From Tetrahymena thermophila SB210 (lineage: Eukaryota; Ciliophora; Oligohymenophorea; Hymenostomatida; Tetrahymenidae), in NCBI RefSeq assembly GCF_000189635.1, contig NW_002476369.1, positions 63,407 through 127,406 of the forward strand: a stretch of 64,000 bases of DNA. The letters run 5' to 3'. The notes below the pieces were generated by a model that was not told the origin of the DNA, made no database searches, and saw only the letters and a program-made list of their open reading frames with translations. The position numbers were made by a program, and so were the translations under genes. Within the stretch, counting starts at the first letter, position 1. Each line of letters begins with the position of its first letter. Positions 27,705 through 37,445 of the stretch are shown here, piece by piece.

Positions 27705-28462
27705 ATGGGAAAAGAAGAAAAAAAGGTTTTTAAGGATCGTTGCAAATACGAAAATACTCAGTAAACTGAAACATATAGATAGCAACTTACTGTAAATCAA
27801 TAATTTTTAAGATTGACAATCACAATTTAATTAACAATATTCCAAATTATCAGAAAGAAAAAAGAATTCTTCAAACAAAAACTTAATAAGACATTGAAAG
27901 ATTAGATCCATATTTTACCGTAAACAACAATTATTTGGGTTTGATGAAAAAGGACTCCGAATCTGGAAATTAAACTTCAGTCTAATTCAAAGTAAATCAA
28001 TAAATAAATTTATTTAATTATTAATAAGACCATTAATATCATTTTTAATATATGAATAGCATCCATTAGATTAATTGGGCTTAATTGACAATGATTATTG
28101 CCAAAAATGCAAAAAAGATGCTAGCTTTTGTCCTCATAAAAACAAAAATGACGATGTCTACCTTGCTCAACATACCTTAAAGCACCCTGTTACACAGTAA
28201 GATTAATAAAAAATATTAAAATTAAGAGTGTGTGTGTTATTAAATATAGTCTCTATTAATAATTAATTAAATTACTAAATAAATAAGCTCTAAATGACAA
28301 TAAGTTTATTTATTTTTATATTTTTATTTTAGCAGCTAAACCTATGGTTGGAGACCTCCTATAGACGACAGCAATTGGGGCTATGGATTAAAAAGTACAA
28401 TTTAGGCTTTCACAACAAGCTTTAGAAACGATAAGCCAAAAGAACCTACTAAAACAAACTGA
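27705..28462 (+). CDS. Small Cys/His-containing protein of unknown function (163 aa, 4 exons)
   Basis: Exons 27705-27791, 27854-27991, 28060-28196 and 28333-28462 total 492 nt (164 codons) with GT-AG introns and no TGA inside. Residues ~1-30 are highly charged (MGKEEKKVFKDRCKYENT). The middle holds CQKCKKDASFCPH, a possible metal-binding knuckle. The end carries TYGWRPPIDDSNWGYGLKST followed by IQAFTTSFRNDKPKE. No signal peptide or membrane helix. The Trp/Tyr/Pro/Gly-rich short segments resemble small axonemal or microtubule-inner proteins in style, but I cannot name a family. The last intron has tandem acceptors (TAG then CAG three bases on) that both keep the frame. Confidence 0.75.
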
Positions 28463-29628
28463 TAAAAAACAAATTAACAAACAATAATTTTATAATTTAT
28501 TTGTACTGCTTTATATTTACTATCTATGTTTTTTGTATTAAGATTAATAATAAATATAAAGTGGATTCCTTATTTCTTGCAATATTTATTATTAAATATT
28601 ACATGCTAATAAGAGTTTTTAAATTAAAGCAATTATTAAATTTACAATAAATCAATCAATTTAACTGAATAAATCAATCAATTTAATTGAATAAATATAT
28701 CAATTTATTCTTTTAAATATCAATCTTTCTTTGATTCAAAATAAAATTACTATTTTCTTCTAATTTTATTAAATAGCTAATATGATTTAATATTAGCCTT
28801 AAACACTCAAAATTAAAAGGTTAGTTCTGATAAGCAATAGTGGAATTTGGCCTTGATTTTTCATTAAAATTAATATTTTAAGTTTAAAATTGATTTAATC
28901 TTTAAAATGGATGATTTATGGTAATGAAAATAATCAAACTATACTCAATTAAACTGAGCTCTATTTAATCACTTAAAAAGAGCTTACTTGAAATAATATT
29001 AATAAATAAATATAATTTATATTATTTTTCTAAAATATCAATAAATATTTGATAATTCTTTGGATATTTTATAAGTTTATTTAATAAGAGTTTTTTTGAG
29101 ACATTATTGATATATTTTATATTGACTTTTATATTCATTTGAGTAATTTAATTTATTTTTGTACAACTTTACATTACTTTGTTTTTTTGGAATATTTTAA
29201 TTCGATTTTTAGTTTAAAGCAGTTTAAGAATTACTTAAATTTATTTTTTAAGACATTTTTAGTAATTTTTAATTAAATTTTGGATATTTAATAATGATTT
29301 TTAGTAGATATTTTAATGGATTCATTATGACTTCTATAGATAGATACTGTTTTATTTAGATTGAATGATAGTAAATTGATTCTACATTTAAAATTCTATT
29401 AAATAAATTTTTATTTGTTTGTTTGTTTGTTTATTTATTTATGAATGGGAATGTTCTGATGCTTTAAATATATCTTTAGTATCCAACTAAATCAAATAAT
29501 TAATTTATTCATTCAATTAGCTAAGAAAATTAGATAGATAGATACCTGAATATAATTTTACTAACAAAAAAGAAATTGAAATTTTTGAAAGTATTAATCA
29601 AAATTAAATAAATATCTAAGTAAAGTAA
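28463..29628. other. Intergenic region
   Basis: About 1.2 kb of A/T-rich DNA between two plus-strand genes. Contains short CAATCAATTTAA duplicates at ~28645-28705 and a GTTT microsatellite at ~29415-29435. No coding or RNA feature seen. Confidence 0.5.
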
Positions 29629-30408
29629 ATGGAACAAGATTTAAATGCGAATTGCAAATAACTTGAAGAAGTTCTTAAGAACAAACTAAGCGAAAAAGTT
29701 AAAAAAGGAATATCAGGGAAAATTGATTAAGTAAATAACAGCGTGAATATTTTAAGCTAGCAAACTATGGGCAAGGCTATCAATGATGAGCAAATGAAAT
29801 AGCTTATGAATCATTTAAGTCTAATTTCAAAAAATTTGTAAGAGATTTTTTAGAAAGAAATAATTTCTGAAGATCCTAAAAAGAATTAAACTTTTATAGA
29901 CAAGCTGGATGGTTTTTAGATTGCGGGAGAGACATTTTCTGGGTTTGAAAGACAGCCATTCGTAACAAAACACAATGATATTTTGGTTGATTTAAATTAA
30001 GAAGCGAATTAATATTTGCAAAACAAGATCAATCTTCCTCTTAATGATAAAACTGGAGAGAATTTCTTGAATTTATTTTACAGAAGCAATAAACTATATA
30101 ACAGCAGCATAGATAATCTTTTAGATGGGATTAAAAAGAAAACTGATTTAAAAACAATCATTACTTAGAGAATGACCTTAGAAGATAATTATTCAAGACA
30201 AATAATGGATTAGTAATTAATGTAAGAAGAAGAAGAAATCTAAGATTAGCAATTAAATTATATACAAAACGACGACAATAATAATATGAATATGCAAGAT
30301 TAATATAATCAAGATGAATGTATGAATATGAATTAAAACGATGATGATGATTAAATGCTTTAAAATGATAATTAATTAGATGAAGAAGATGATGATGAAC
30401 ATATTTGA
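29629..30408 (+). CDS. Intronless acidic coiled-coil-like protein of unknown function (259 aa)
   Basis: Single open frame of 260 codons from ATG 29629 to TGA 30406-30408, read only with TAA/TAG as Gln. The first ~100 residues are Lys/Gln/Leu-rich and look helical (QLEEVLKNKLSEKVKKG; NDEQMKQLMNHLSLISKNLQ). A central part contains GFQIAGETFSGFERQPFV. The final ~70 residues are Gln/Asn/Asp/Glu-rich, ending DEEDDDEHI. No membrane segment or known catalytic motif. The reverse strand shows a His/Tyr-rich frame that is only the shadow of the acidic GAT/GAA tail. I do not recognise the family; a ciliate-restricted structural or nuclear protein is possible. Confidence 0.8.
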
Positions 30409-30639
30409 GTATCAATTTCACTCTATCTAAATATCTTAATTAGCTAGCTTGCTACATTTCTATTTAGCTAGAAATAAGCTAGCTAGGTTGGTTTATAAAC
30501 CCAACAAATTATTGTTAATATTATTCACTCTTCAAACCTATTTTATTTATAAAACAAACACAATAAATAAATAAATAAATCACTATAAATTAAACTATAA
30601 TATTCTAAAATAAAATAAATGAATGAAAAAATATTATGA

Positions 30640-31660
30640 TAAATTTCTAAATTTGACATTAAGTAATATCAATTAGTATTTAACCTTTTTATATATCTAA
30701 GAGTATTAAGTTCATTACCCATTTAGTTAATTTTATTCAAAGTATATTCTTTATTTAATATTTTGCATTTTATTTGAAAAATATTCTATAAATAAATTAT
30801 TTTAATCTAAACTTCCAATCAATCAATAAGAGCATTAAGCAACTATCCGTTTCATTAAATTAAGTTGTTGGTTTAAAATATAATGTAGAATTAATTTATT
30901 TATTTATTTATTTTAGTTAGGTGTTTGTCATTAAAAAGCATAAAAATTTTAATAAATTTGATTAGAAAAATATTCTCATTATAAATTATTTTAAATTTAA
31001 AAAAATTAATCAAAACTCTCGATCAATCAATAAAATCATTTATTTAATCTTTTTATATAAATAAGAGTATTAAGTCAGTCAACTATCCGTTTCATTTAAA
31101 TTAAGTTGTTGGTTTAAAATATGATCTAGAATTAATTTATTCATTTTAGTTAGGCGTTTGTCATAAAAAAGCATAATAATTAAATAAATTTGATTTGAAA
31201 AATATTCTCTTTATAAATTATTTTAAATTTAAAAAAATAAATCTAAATTTTCAATCAATCAATCAATAAAATAAAATATTTAACCTTTTTATATAAATAA
31301 GAGTATTAAGTCAGTCAACGATTCATTAAATTAAATTGTTGGTTTAAAGTATAATATAGAATTTATTCATTTATTTTAGTTAGGTTTTTGTCATATAAAA
31401 GCATTATAATTTAAATAAATTTGATTTGAAAAATATTCTCTTTATAAATTATTTTAAATTTAAAAAAATTAATCTAAACTCTCGATCAATCAATCAATCA
31501 ATAAAATCTATTATTTAATATTTTTATATAAATAATAGTATTAAGTCAGTCAACTATCCATTTCATTAAATTAAGTTGGTTTAAAGTATCATGTAGAATT
31601 AATTCATTTATTTTAGTTAGGTATTTTTTATAAAATAGCATTATAATTTAAATAAAAACT
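30640..31660. repeat. Tandem repeat, ~230-bp unit, about four copies
   Basis: Copies start near 30774, 30964, 31196 and 31426, with a partial copy before. Each holds TTTGAAAAATATTCT, ATCAATCAATCAAT, then AGAGTATTAAGTCAGTCAAC, ATTAAGTTGTTGGTTTAAA and TTTTAGTTAGGTGTTTGTCA in order. The first full copy is shorter (~190 bp); the others are 230-235 bp. The array lies in the convergent gap between the 259-aa gene and the ECI2-like gene and has no open frame. Confidence 0.85.
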
Positions 31661-31748
31661 ATAAATTTATATTTTTATATTTATTTATTTATTATTTTTA
31701 TTTAACCTATGTTTATTAATTTTATAATGAACAATATTTATTCAGCTT

Positions 31749-32832
31749 TCAAAGCTTAGAGTTTTATTTTCTTTAAAAGAAATTCATAATGACTTCAATT
31801 AAATTTTCACTTGACCATCTGTTAATGAGGTTTTTGCATTCTTCAAGATTAACTTTATGAAGAATGTCCCTATCCCATCTCATAAGAGATTTAGCTTAAA
31901 TAACGCTTTCTTAGTCAAGCTGACAGAATTCCTTAGCTCTTTATTGAGCATATTGAAGAGTTTCTTCATAGGTTTTAAATAATTAATTAACTACTTTGTA
32001 ATCTAGCATATCTCTAGATTTAAGAGTCTTTGCTCCTACTATTATTTCAAATGCTCTTTAATATCCAAAAACTTGAGGGAAAGTGTAAGATGAACACATT
32101 TCAGGTCCCTAAATAGCACAAAATTTGAATATTTAAAATAAGTTAAATCAGTAAAAAATAATAAATAGAAAGAATACTTATGCTAGTTTGACCAAAGGTG
32201 CTTAAAAGTAGGCATCTTCAGTTGAATAAATTTCATCGCATAACATCAAAAGAGTAAAAGCAACGCCAATTACAGAACCTTAAACAACAGCAATAATTGG
32301 TTTCTTGCAGTTAATAAATGCAGCACAAAAGACTTTCATCAAATCATTTCCAAAAAATTGAGATCCTTTAATTTAAAACTATTTTTTCAGTCAATAAAGC
32401 GCTTATATATTGCTTGCTTAAATAATTTTTATATAATTAATTACTTCTCTATCTCCAGCAAAGCTAACAAAGTTGGATAAATCATTTCCGCTTGAGAAGT
32501 TTTTTCCATTTCCTAAAATTAACAAACAAAAAATTATTTAAAATCTATTGAAAACTTGAAGACATAAAAATATTTTATGATAATAATTGATTTGTTGAAA
32601 TGAATGAATAAATAAATAAATTAATACCTCTTAAAATAATTGTCTTAACTTTAGAATCTGAGTTTGCTTCATTCAAATAATCAATGATGACATAATACAT
32701 TCCGATTGTTAAGCTGTTGAACTTCTTTGGCTTATTTAATGTAATTGTCAAAATACCTTCTTCGCTTATTTCCTTTAGAACGCTTTGCTCTTACAAGGCT
32801 TCTTCTTTGAGTTTCTAAGGGTTTAATTCCAT
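31749..32832 (-). CDS. ECI2: Peroxisomal enoyl-CoA delta-isomerase (ECI2/PECI type)
   Basis: Isomerises cis-3/trans-3-enoyl-CoA to trans-2-enoyl-CoA in fatty-acid beta-oxidation. Four exons (32628-32832, 32445-32512, 32178-32378, 31749-32108) total 834 nt, 277 aa. Crotonase-fold motifs in order: ILTITLNKPKKFNSL, GNGKNFSSGNDLSNF (oxyanion loop), AVVQGSVIGVAFTLLMLCDE, then GPEMCSSYTFPQVFG with the expected catalytic Glu161, and the C-terminal LHKVNLEECKNLINRWSSE. The protein ends NSKL, a canonical SKL peroxisomal targeting signal directly before TGA. The acyl-CoA-binding domain fused to animal ECI2 is absent. Family and compartment are strongly supported; double-bond specificity is inferred from similarity. 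Confidence 0.93.
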
Positions 32833-34171
32833 TATGTGTATTTAAGTTTTTTATTAAAATTGCTATTTATTTTGATTAACTAATACAAATAAATATTTTT
32901 TTTTTATGTTGATATTTTATTTTGTTTTTATTATGAAAATTCAATTCTAAATAAATAATTAGTTAATATTTTTGATAAATTAATTGATTTGAATTAAACC
33001 CTACATACAAATCTTTTTGTATAATTAATTAATGTATTACAAATTGATTAATACAATAAAGATTTGTTATTCGCTAATTATTCTTATATTATATATAAAT
33101 CAGCTACCATAGAATCATCTAATCTTAAAGTAATATAAAAGATTTCTTTTAAACTTTCTATGCAAATTATCTCTTTATTTTGATTTTACAAATTAAATAT
33201 TTTGACAACAATCTATTTTTGATAAACTGTAATTCTTAAATGTAAATAAAATATCTTTTAATCAAAGTGTTATTATGCAAATTTTCTAAAAAATACCTTC
33301 AATAATATTATCTTTTGTGTATTTAAAATAAAAATAGTTCAAATATTTTCTTTTAAAATATATTAAAAGCTAAGAATTATGTTTTATTATTTTTAATTCA
33401 CAATAATAAATACTGAAAAATAAGCATTAAAAATAATGAGTTATATTAATTTAAATATTTGCATAGAATAATATAATTTTATACTTATAGCTAATAGTAA
33501 TATGAAATATCTTTATAGTGTATTTATCTATGTATGCTATTTGTCAATTTTGATAGAAAGAATGAAATATTTTAATAGCAATCCATTTTTATTTAGTAAA
33601 GACAGTAATCATTTTTTGTAGATAAAATATCTTTTAGTCTTTAGTCTTTTTTTAGCCAAGAGTAAATATAAAAACTTAAAAAATAAATAGCTTTAATAAT
33701 AAATATGATTTTGTCTGTATTTAAAATGATTTTAGAGAAATATTTCATTTGAAAAATTTATTTAGAAATTTGTTTTCAATTATTAACGTTGAAAAATAAT
33801 CGAAAAAATAATGAACATCATTTAGGCAATTTAATTCACTCAAATAAATTTAAGCATTGAATTCATTTTTTCTATTAATAAATAACATTTAAATATTTGA
33901 ATACAACCAAATTTATTTTATAATCTTTAATTTATTGCAATTAATTTTTCATCATTTTTAATGAGATTTACAAAAATTAAAATGTTTTAGGAATAAATTT
34001 GAATTGATTAAAACGTTTTTAAGTACATATAAATCAAATTTATAAATTATTGCAAATACTTGATAAGAATTGAAAGGATTTAATAAGGCTTTAACTATTA
34101 AATATTATATACAATTAATTACTTACTTATAAATGTGTTTTATATGATATAATTTAAATTTTTGTTTGTTT
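32833..34171. other. Intergenic region
   Basis: About 1.3 kb of A/T-rich DNA between two minus-strand genes. Expected to hold the ECI2 promoter and the DNAAF6 3' flank. No open frame, RNA gene or clear repeat seen. Confidence 0.5.
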
Positions 34172-34858
34172 TCAGTAAAGTTCATCGCGGACAATTGGTA
34201 ATGTTAATTGTAAAATGCATTTATCAGTGATCCATTAGGCCTTGCCGTCTTTATCTTTAACGGGATATGGGAAAATGTGATGCACGTAGAAATCTGGAGA
34301 TTAAACAACCATGGCTGTTGAGTTAATATCTAATTAAACTTCTTTGAATCTTGTGTTTGGCATAAAAACTTTAACTAATAATTCTTAACACTTGGTTGAA
34401 GTTGGATCCATGTTGTTCATACCAAAATAAACATCTTCAGTTCCTACCCTTTATTTAAACATAGTTTCGATTTCTGGTCTTTTTCTTGAATCATTTTATA
34501 AAACTGGCAAATCTTTGACTTCATCATCTACCCAAATATCATTTTTTGTGTATTCTTTCTTTTTAGGTTTTTCCTCAGGGACTGTGGCGCTCTTTTGACC
34601 TTATAATAAGTCTTAATTAATCTTCTTCTTTTGGTCTTCTATGAACTAAGCTTAGTTTGTTGAAAAATTCTTTTCGCCCTACTTTATTTCTATTTTGGCA
34701 TGAGGCTTTGCCAATTGTTTTTTATCGTCTCCACCTCCAATTGCAGAGGGTTTTAATACTGAACCAGGGTTTGGGTTTTAAACCATTTGTTCTTCAATAT
34801 TATCGGCGTCATCGCCCATAATTAATTCTCTTAAACCTAAAACGTCGCTTGCTTGCAT
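34172..34858 (-). CDS. DNAAF6: Dynein axonemal assembly factor 6 (PIH1D3)
   Basis: Cytoplasmic co-chaperone of the PIH1 family that helps preassemble axonemal dynein arms before transport into cilia. Single exon, 229 codons, from ATG 34856-34858 to TGA 34172-34174, with many in-frame TAA/TAG codons read as Gln. The N-terminal half is charged and disordered (GSVLKPSAIGGGDDKKQLAK). The C-terminal ~100 residues carry the PIH1D3 signature TEDVYFGMNNMDPTSTKC, LLVKVFMPNTRFKEVQLDI, then HHIFPYPVKDKDGKAQW and ILQLTLPIVRDELY. The human protein has 214 aa, so this is full length. The presence of motile cilia in this organism fits the gene. Confidence 0.93.
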
Positions 34859-36038
34859 TTTATCTTTCTAAAATATCTTTAAAAATATGTGTTTATGATA
34901 TGAATCAATCAATATTTTAATTAATTTTTTTTAAAAAAATTTTAAAAATTATATATTTGAAACGAACTTAATGAGCACATAATCATATAAATAGCTTTAA
35001 ACAAGTAAAATAATAATAAATAATTTCTAATAAGATAAATAGAAACATTTCAGAAATCCTTGTTATAAAAAATAAATAAAAGCTATAATTGAAAAAAAAA
35101 CTAAATATTTTTTAAATGCTTAATTAAACTCAATCAGAATCACTCCTTTTAAAGAAACTTTCAAGATGAAAACAAAAGGCAATTTAGATAACTTTTAATA
35201 TTAATTTCCTGAATAATAAAAAAAAACTGTTAAAAAAACTTTTATTTGTATTAAATAATATAAATCCTTGTTAATTAAGGATAAATTGATAAAATAATTT
35301 CTTTAAAAAATGAATTTGGTTAAGAATATTTTTTAAATATAAAAACTTAATTAAAATATTAAAATAAAGAGTCAGCAATTTGTTATTTTAAATATGCTTG
35401 ATAATTTTAATAATAAGGAAAATAAATTTTCTTATTTAGATTTTAAATAGTCCATGGATATAAAAAAATTAATAAAAATTACAAAAACAGTATAAAAAAA
35501 ATTTGGGGAAGTATTTATTTCCTATTTTTAAAAATAAAAATTTAATCTAACTTATAAATTTAAAAATTTTGCCTAATAATAATTAGAAATTATTTGCTTA
35601 AATCTTATGTGGTATTGATAAAAAAAGTAGAAGGTATATTTAAAATTATAAATAAAGAAAATAATTCAAATATAAACAGATTTATTAAATATAGCCAATA
35701 ATTTTTTCAAAAAAGTATGAGCAAAAACTTGTTTTATAACAAACTAAATTGGATATAAAATAAAAATTATTTTTAATATTAAGTAACATATTTATAGCAT
35801 TCATTAATGAATATAAAAAACAAAAATATTGTACAAATATGATTGTGTTTGTTTTTTATTCATTAAAAGATTGTAAGTCTCCTCAAAAATCATTTTATTG
35901 TAAATAGAAATAAATCTACTTCAGTTAATAAAGCTTTTAATTAAAATCTAACAAATATAAAAGTAATAAATAATAAATAATAGGCATCAAATAATATATA
36001 TTTTTTGACGATTAAAAATACAGATTTAATTAATTAAT
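34859..36038. other. Intergenic region
   Basis: About 1.2 kb, nearly pure A/T, containing the DNAAF6 upstream region and the 3' flank of the FRA10AC1-like gene. Nothing else recognised. Confidence 0.5.
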
Positions 36039-36866
36039 TCATTCATCTTCATCATCATTTTTAGAATGTTTGTGTTTCTTCTTCTTCTTTTTATCTTTTT
36101 TAATTTTTCTTTGGACATCTAAATGATCATTTTCAGTTTTTTTTTGTTTTTTATCATGCTGATTATTTTATTGCACTTCATTCAGCTGTTTTAAATTACC
36201 AGATTATTCATTGTTTTGATTAGGCTACTGCTATTAATTTGTAAGACTGGAATGCTCAAAATTTTTATCTTCTACTTTTTGGTGTTATTTCTATAAAAAA
36301 TAGATATTTATTAGTTTAAGAATTAAAATGAAAAAATTAACTTTATAATTCAGTTTAAGCACACATTCTTGGCAGACCCTCACCTTGACTAGAGCATTTT
36401 TTTTTTCATTATCTTCAACATAAGCAAAGTTAACTTCATAACTGTCCAAATTTTGAGTGTTGGTGCATTTTTTATTTGAGCAGATGACAATTCCTTTACC
36501 AATGATAACTTCATCTTTAGTCTGCCATCTCATGCCTATCCTATTAATGTAAAATCATATTAAAATGAAGCAATTTGAAAGATAATAAAATAAATAGATA
36601 CTATCCTGTTTCATATCTAGATAAATCAATGATTGCATACTCTTTATAAAGCTTTTCATAGTACTTTTTTGCTAATATCTCGCCATATTACTCCTGAGTG
36701 GGATTACTGTATTAAATTTGGCTATCTTTTTCATCATCTCTAAGGAATCTAAACGCAAAAATTAAAATATATTTAAAACCAAATACAATCATGCAAATTA
36801 CTTATGATGCTCTTTTAGAATTTGAAAATCAGATTTATAAATCTGAGTCTAATTAGACGATTTCAT
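36039..36866 (-). CDS. FRA10AC1: FRA10AC1-family nuclear protein
   Basis: Exons 36802-36866, 36602-36748, 36342-36540 and 36039-36290 total 663 nt (220 aa). Conserved blocks in order: LKEHHKFLRDDEKDS, AKKYYEKLYKEYAIIDLSRY, GMRWQTKDEVIIGKGIVIC, then LDSYEVNFAYVEDNEKKNAL and VKVRVCQECVLKLNY. These follow the FRA10AC1 family order (RWR.EKEV.SGKG, C....C, SWEVNFGY.E..EKRNALVK, CQEC). Four Cys (C....C and CxxC) probably bind a metal ion. The C-terminal tail is Gln-rich and ends in a Lys/His-rich stretch (KKDKKKKKKHKHSKNDDEDE), likely nuclear-targeting. The family is reported in spliceosomal C complexes; a splicing role here is inferred. Confidence 0.92.
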
Positions 36867-37445
36867 TAGTTTTAGTATTACTTTATCAAACAGTGAATTT
36901 ATAAGTAAATTAATGAATATTAAATTATGTCTATTTAATCACATATAATATTAAAATATCTACAACATTAATTATATTAAGTATTTTGTTGCAAAATCAA
37001 CCAACATCTACAATTTTTTAAAGATTTATTTATTTAATTATTTAAGGAGATTAAGCAAATACAGATAAATTAAAAGGGTTTCAAATCATTATAATTTACA
37101 TATTCTACTTTATAATATATTTTATAATATGATTTTAATTATAGTCTAATTTAATTATTTAAAATAGTTAGTTATTAGTTAAAATATTTAATTAATTATT
37201 TATTTTTTTTGAGGTTTTTTTAGTTGGATATTTAAGCAGAAATCACAGCAATTTTGTTATTGTTAAAATGGTTAATTTATTTATTTATTAATGTGTAAAG
37301 AGTTTCATTTCGATTAAATTTTACATGTTAGTTTAAATAGATTTTCTTTTATATTGAATTAGTTTTAATATTTTTTGGCTTTTATATAAAATTCATTGTT
37401 TTTTTTAAGATTTAATATGGATTTTTTGGTTAAAGGATCATTTGT
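36867..37445. other. Short intergenic region
   Basis: About 580 bp of A/T-rich DNA between two minus-strand genes: the FRA10AC1 promoter and the 3' flank of the LRR gene. No feature seen. Confidence 0.5.

Noticed and set aside
27488..27745. 85-residue minus-strand frame
   Set aside because: Low-complexity, overlaps the 5' end of a well-supported plus-strand gene and has no conserved feature.
30161..30421. His/Tyr-rich minus-strand frame
   Set aside because: Antisense shadow of the acidic tail of the plus-strand 259-residue gene.
30770..31660. Tandem array considered as a CRISPR
   Set aside because: The unit is ~230 bp with no short conserved repeat/unique spacer alternation, in a eukaryotic genome.
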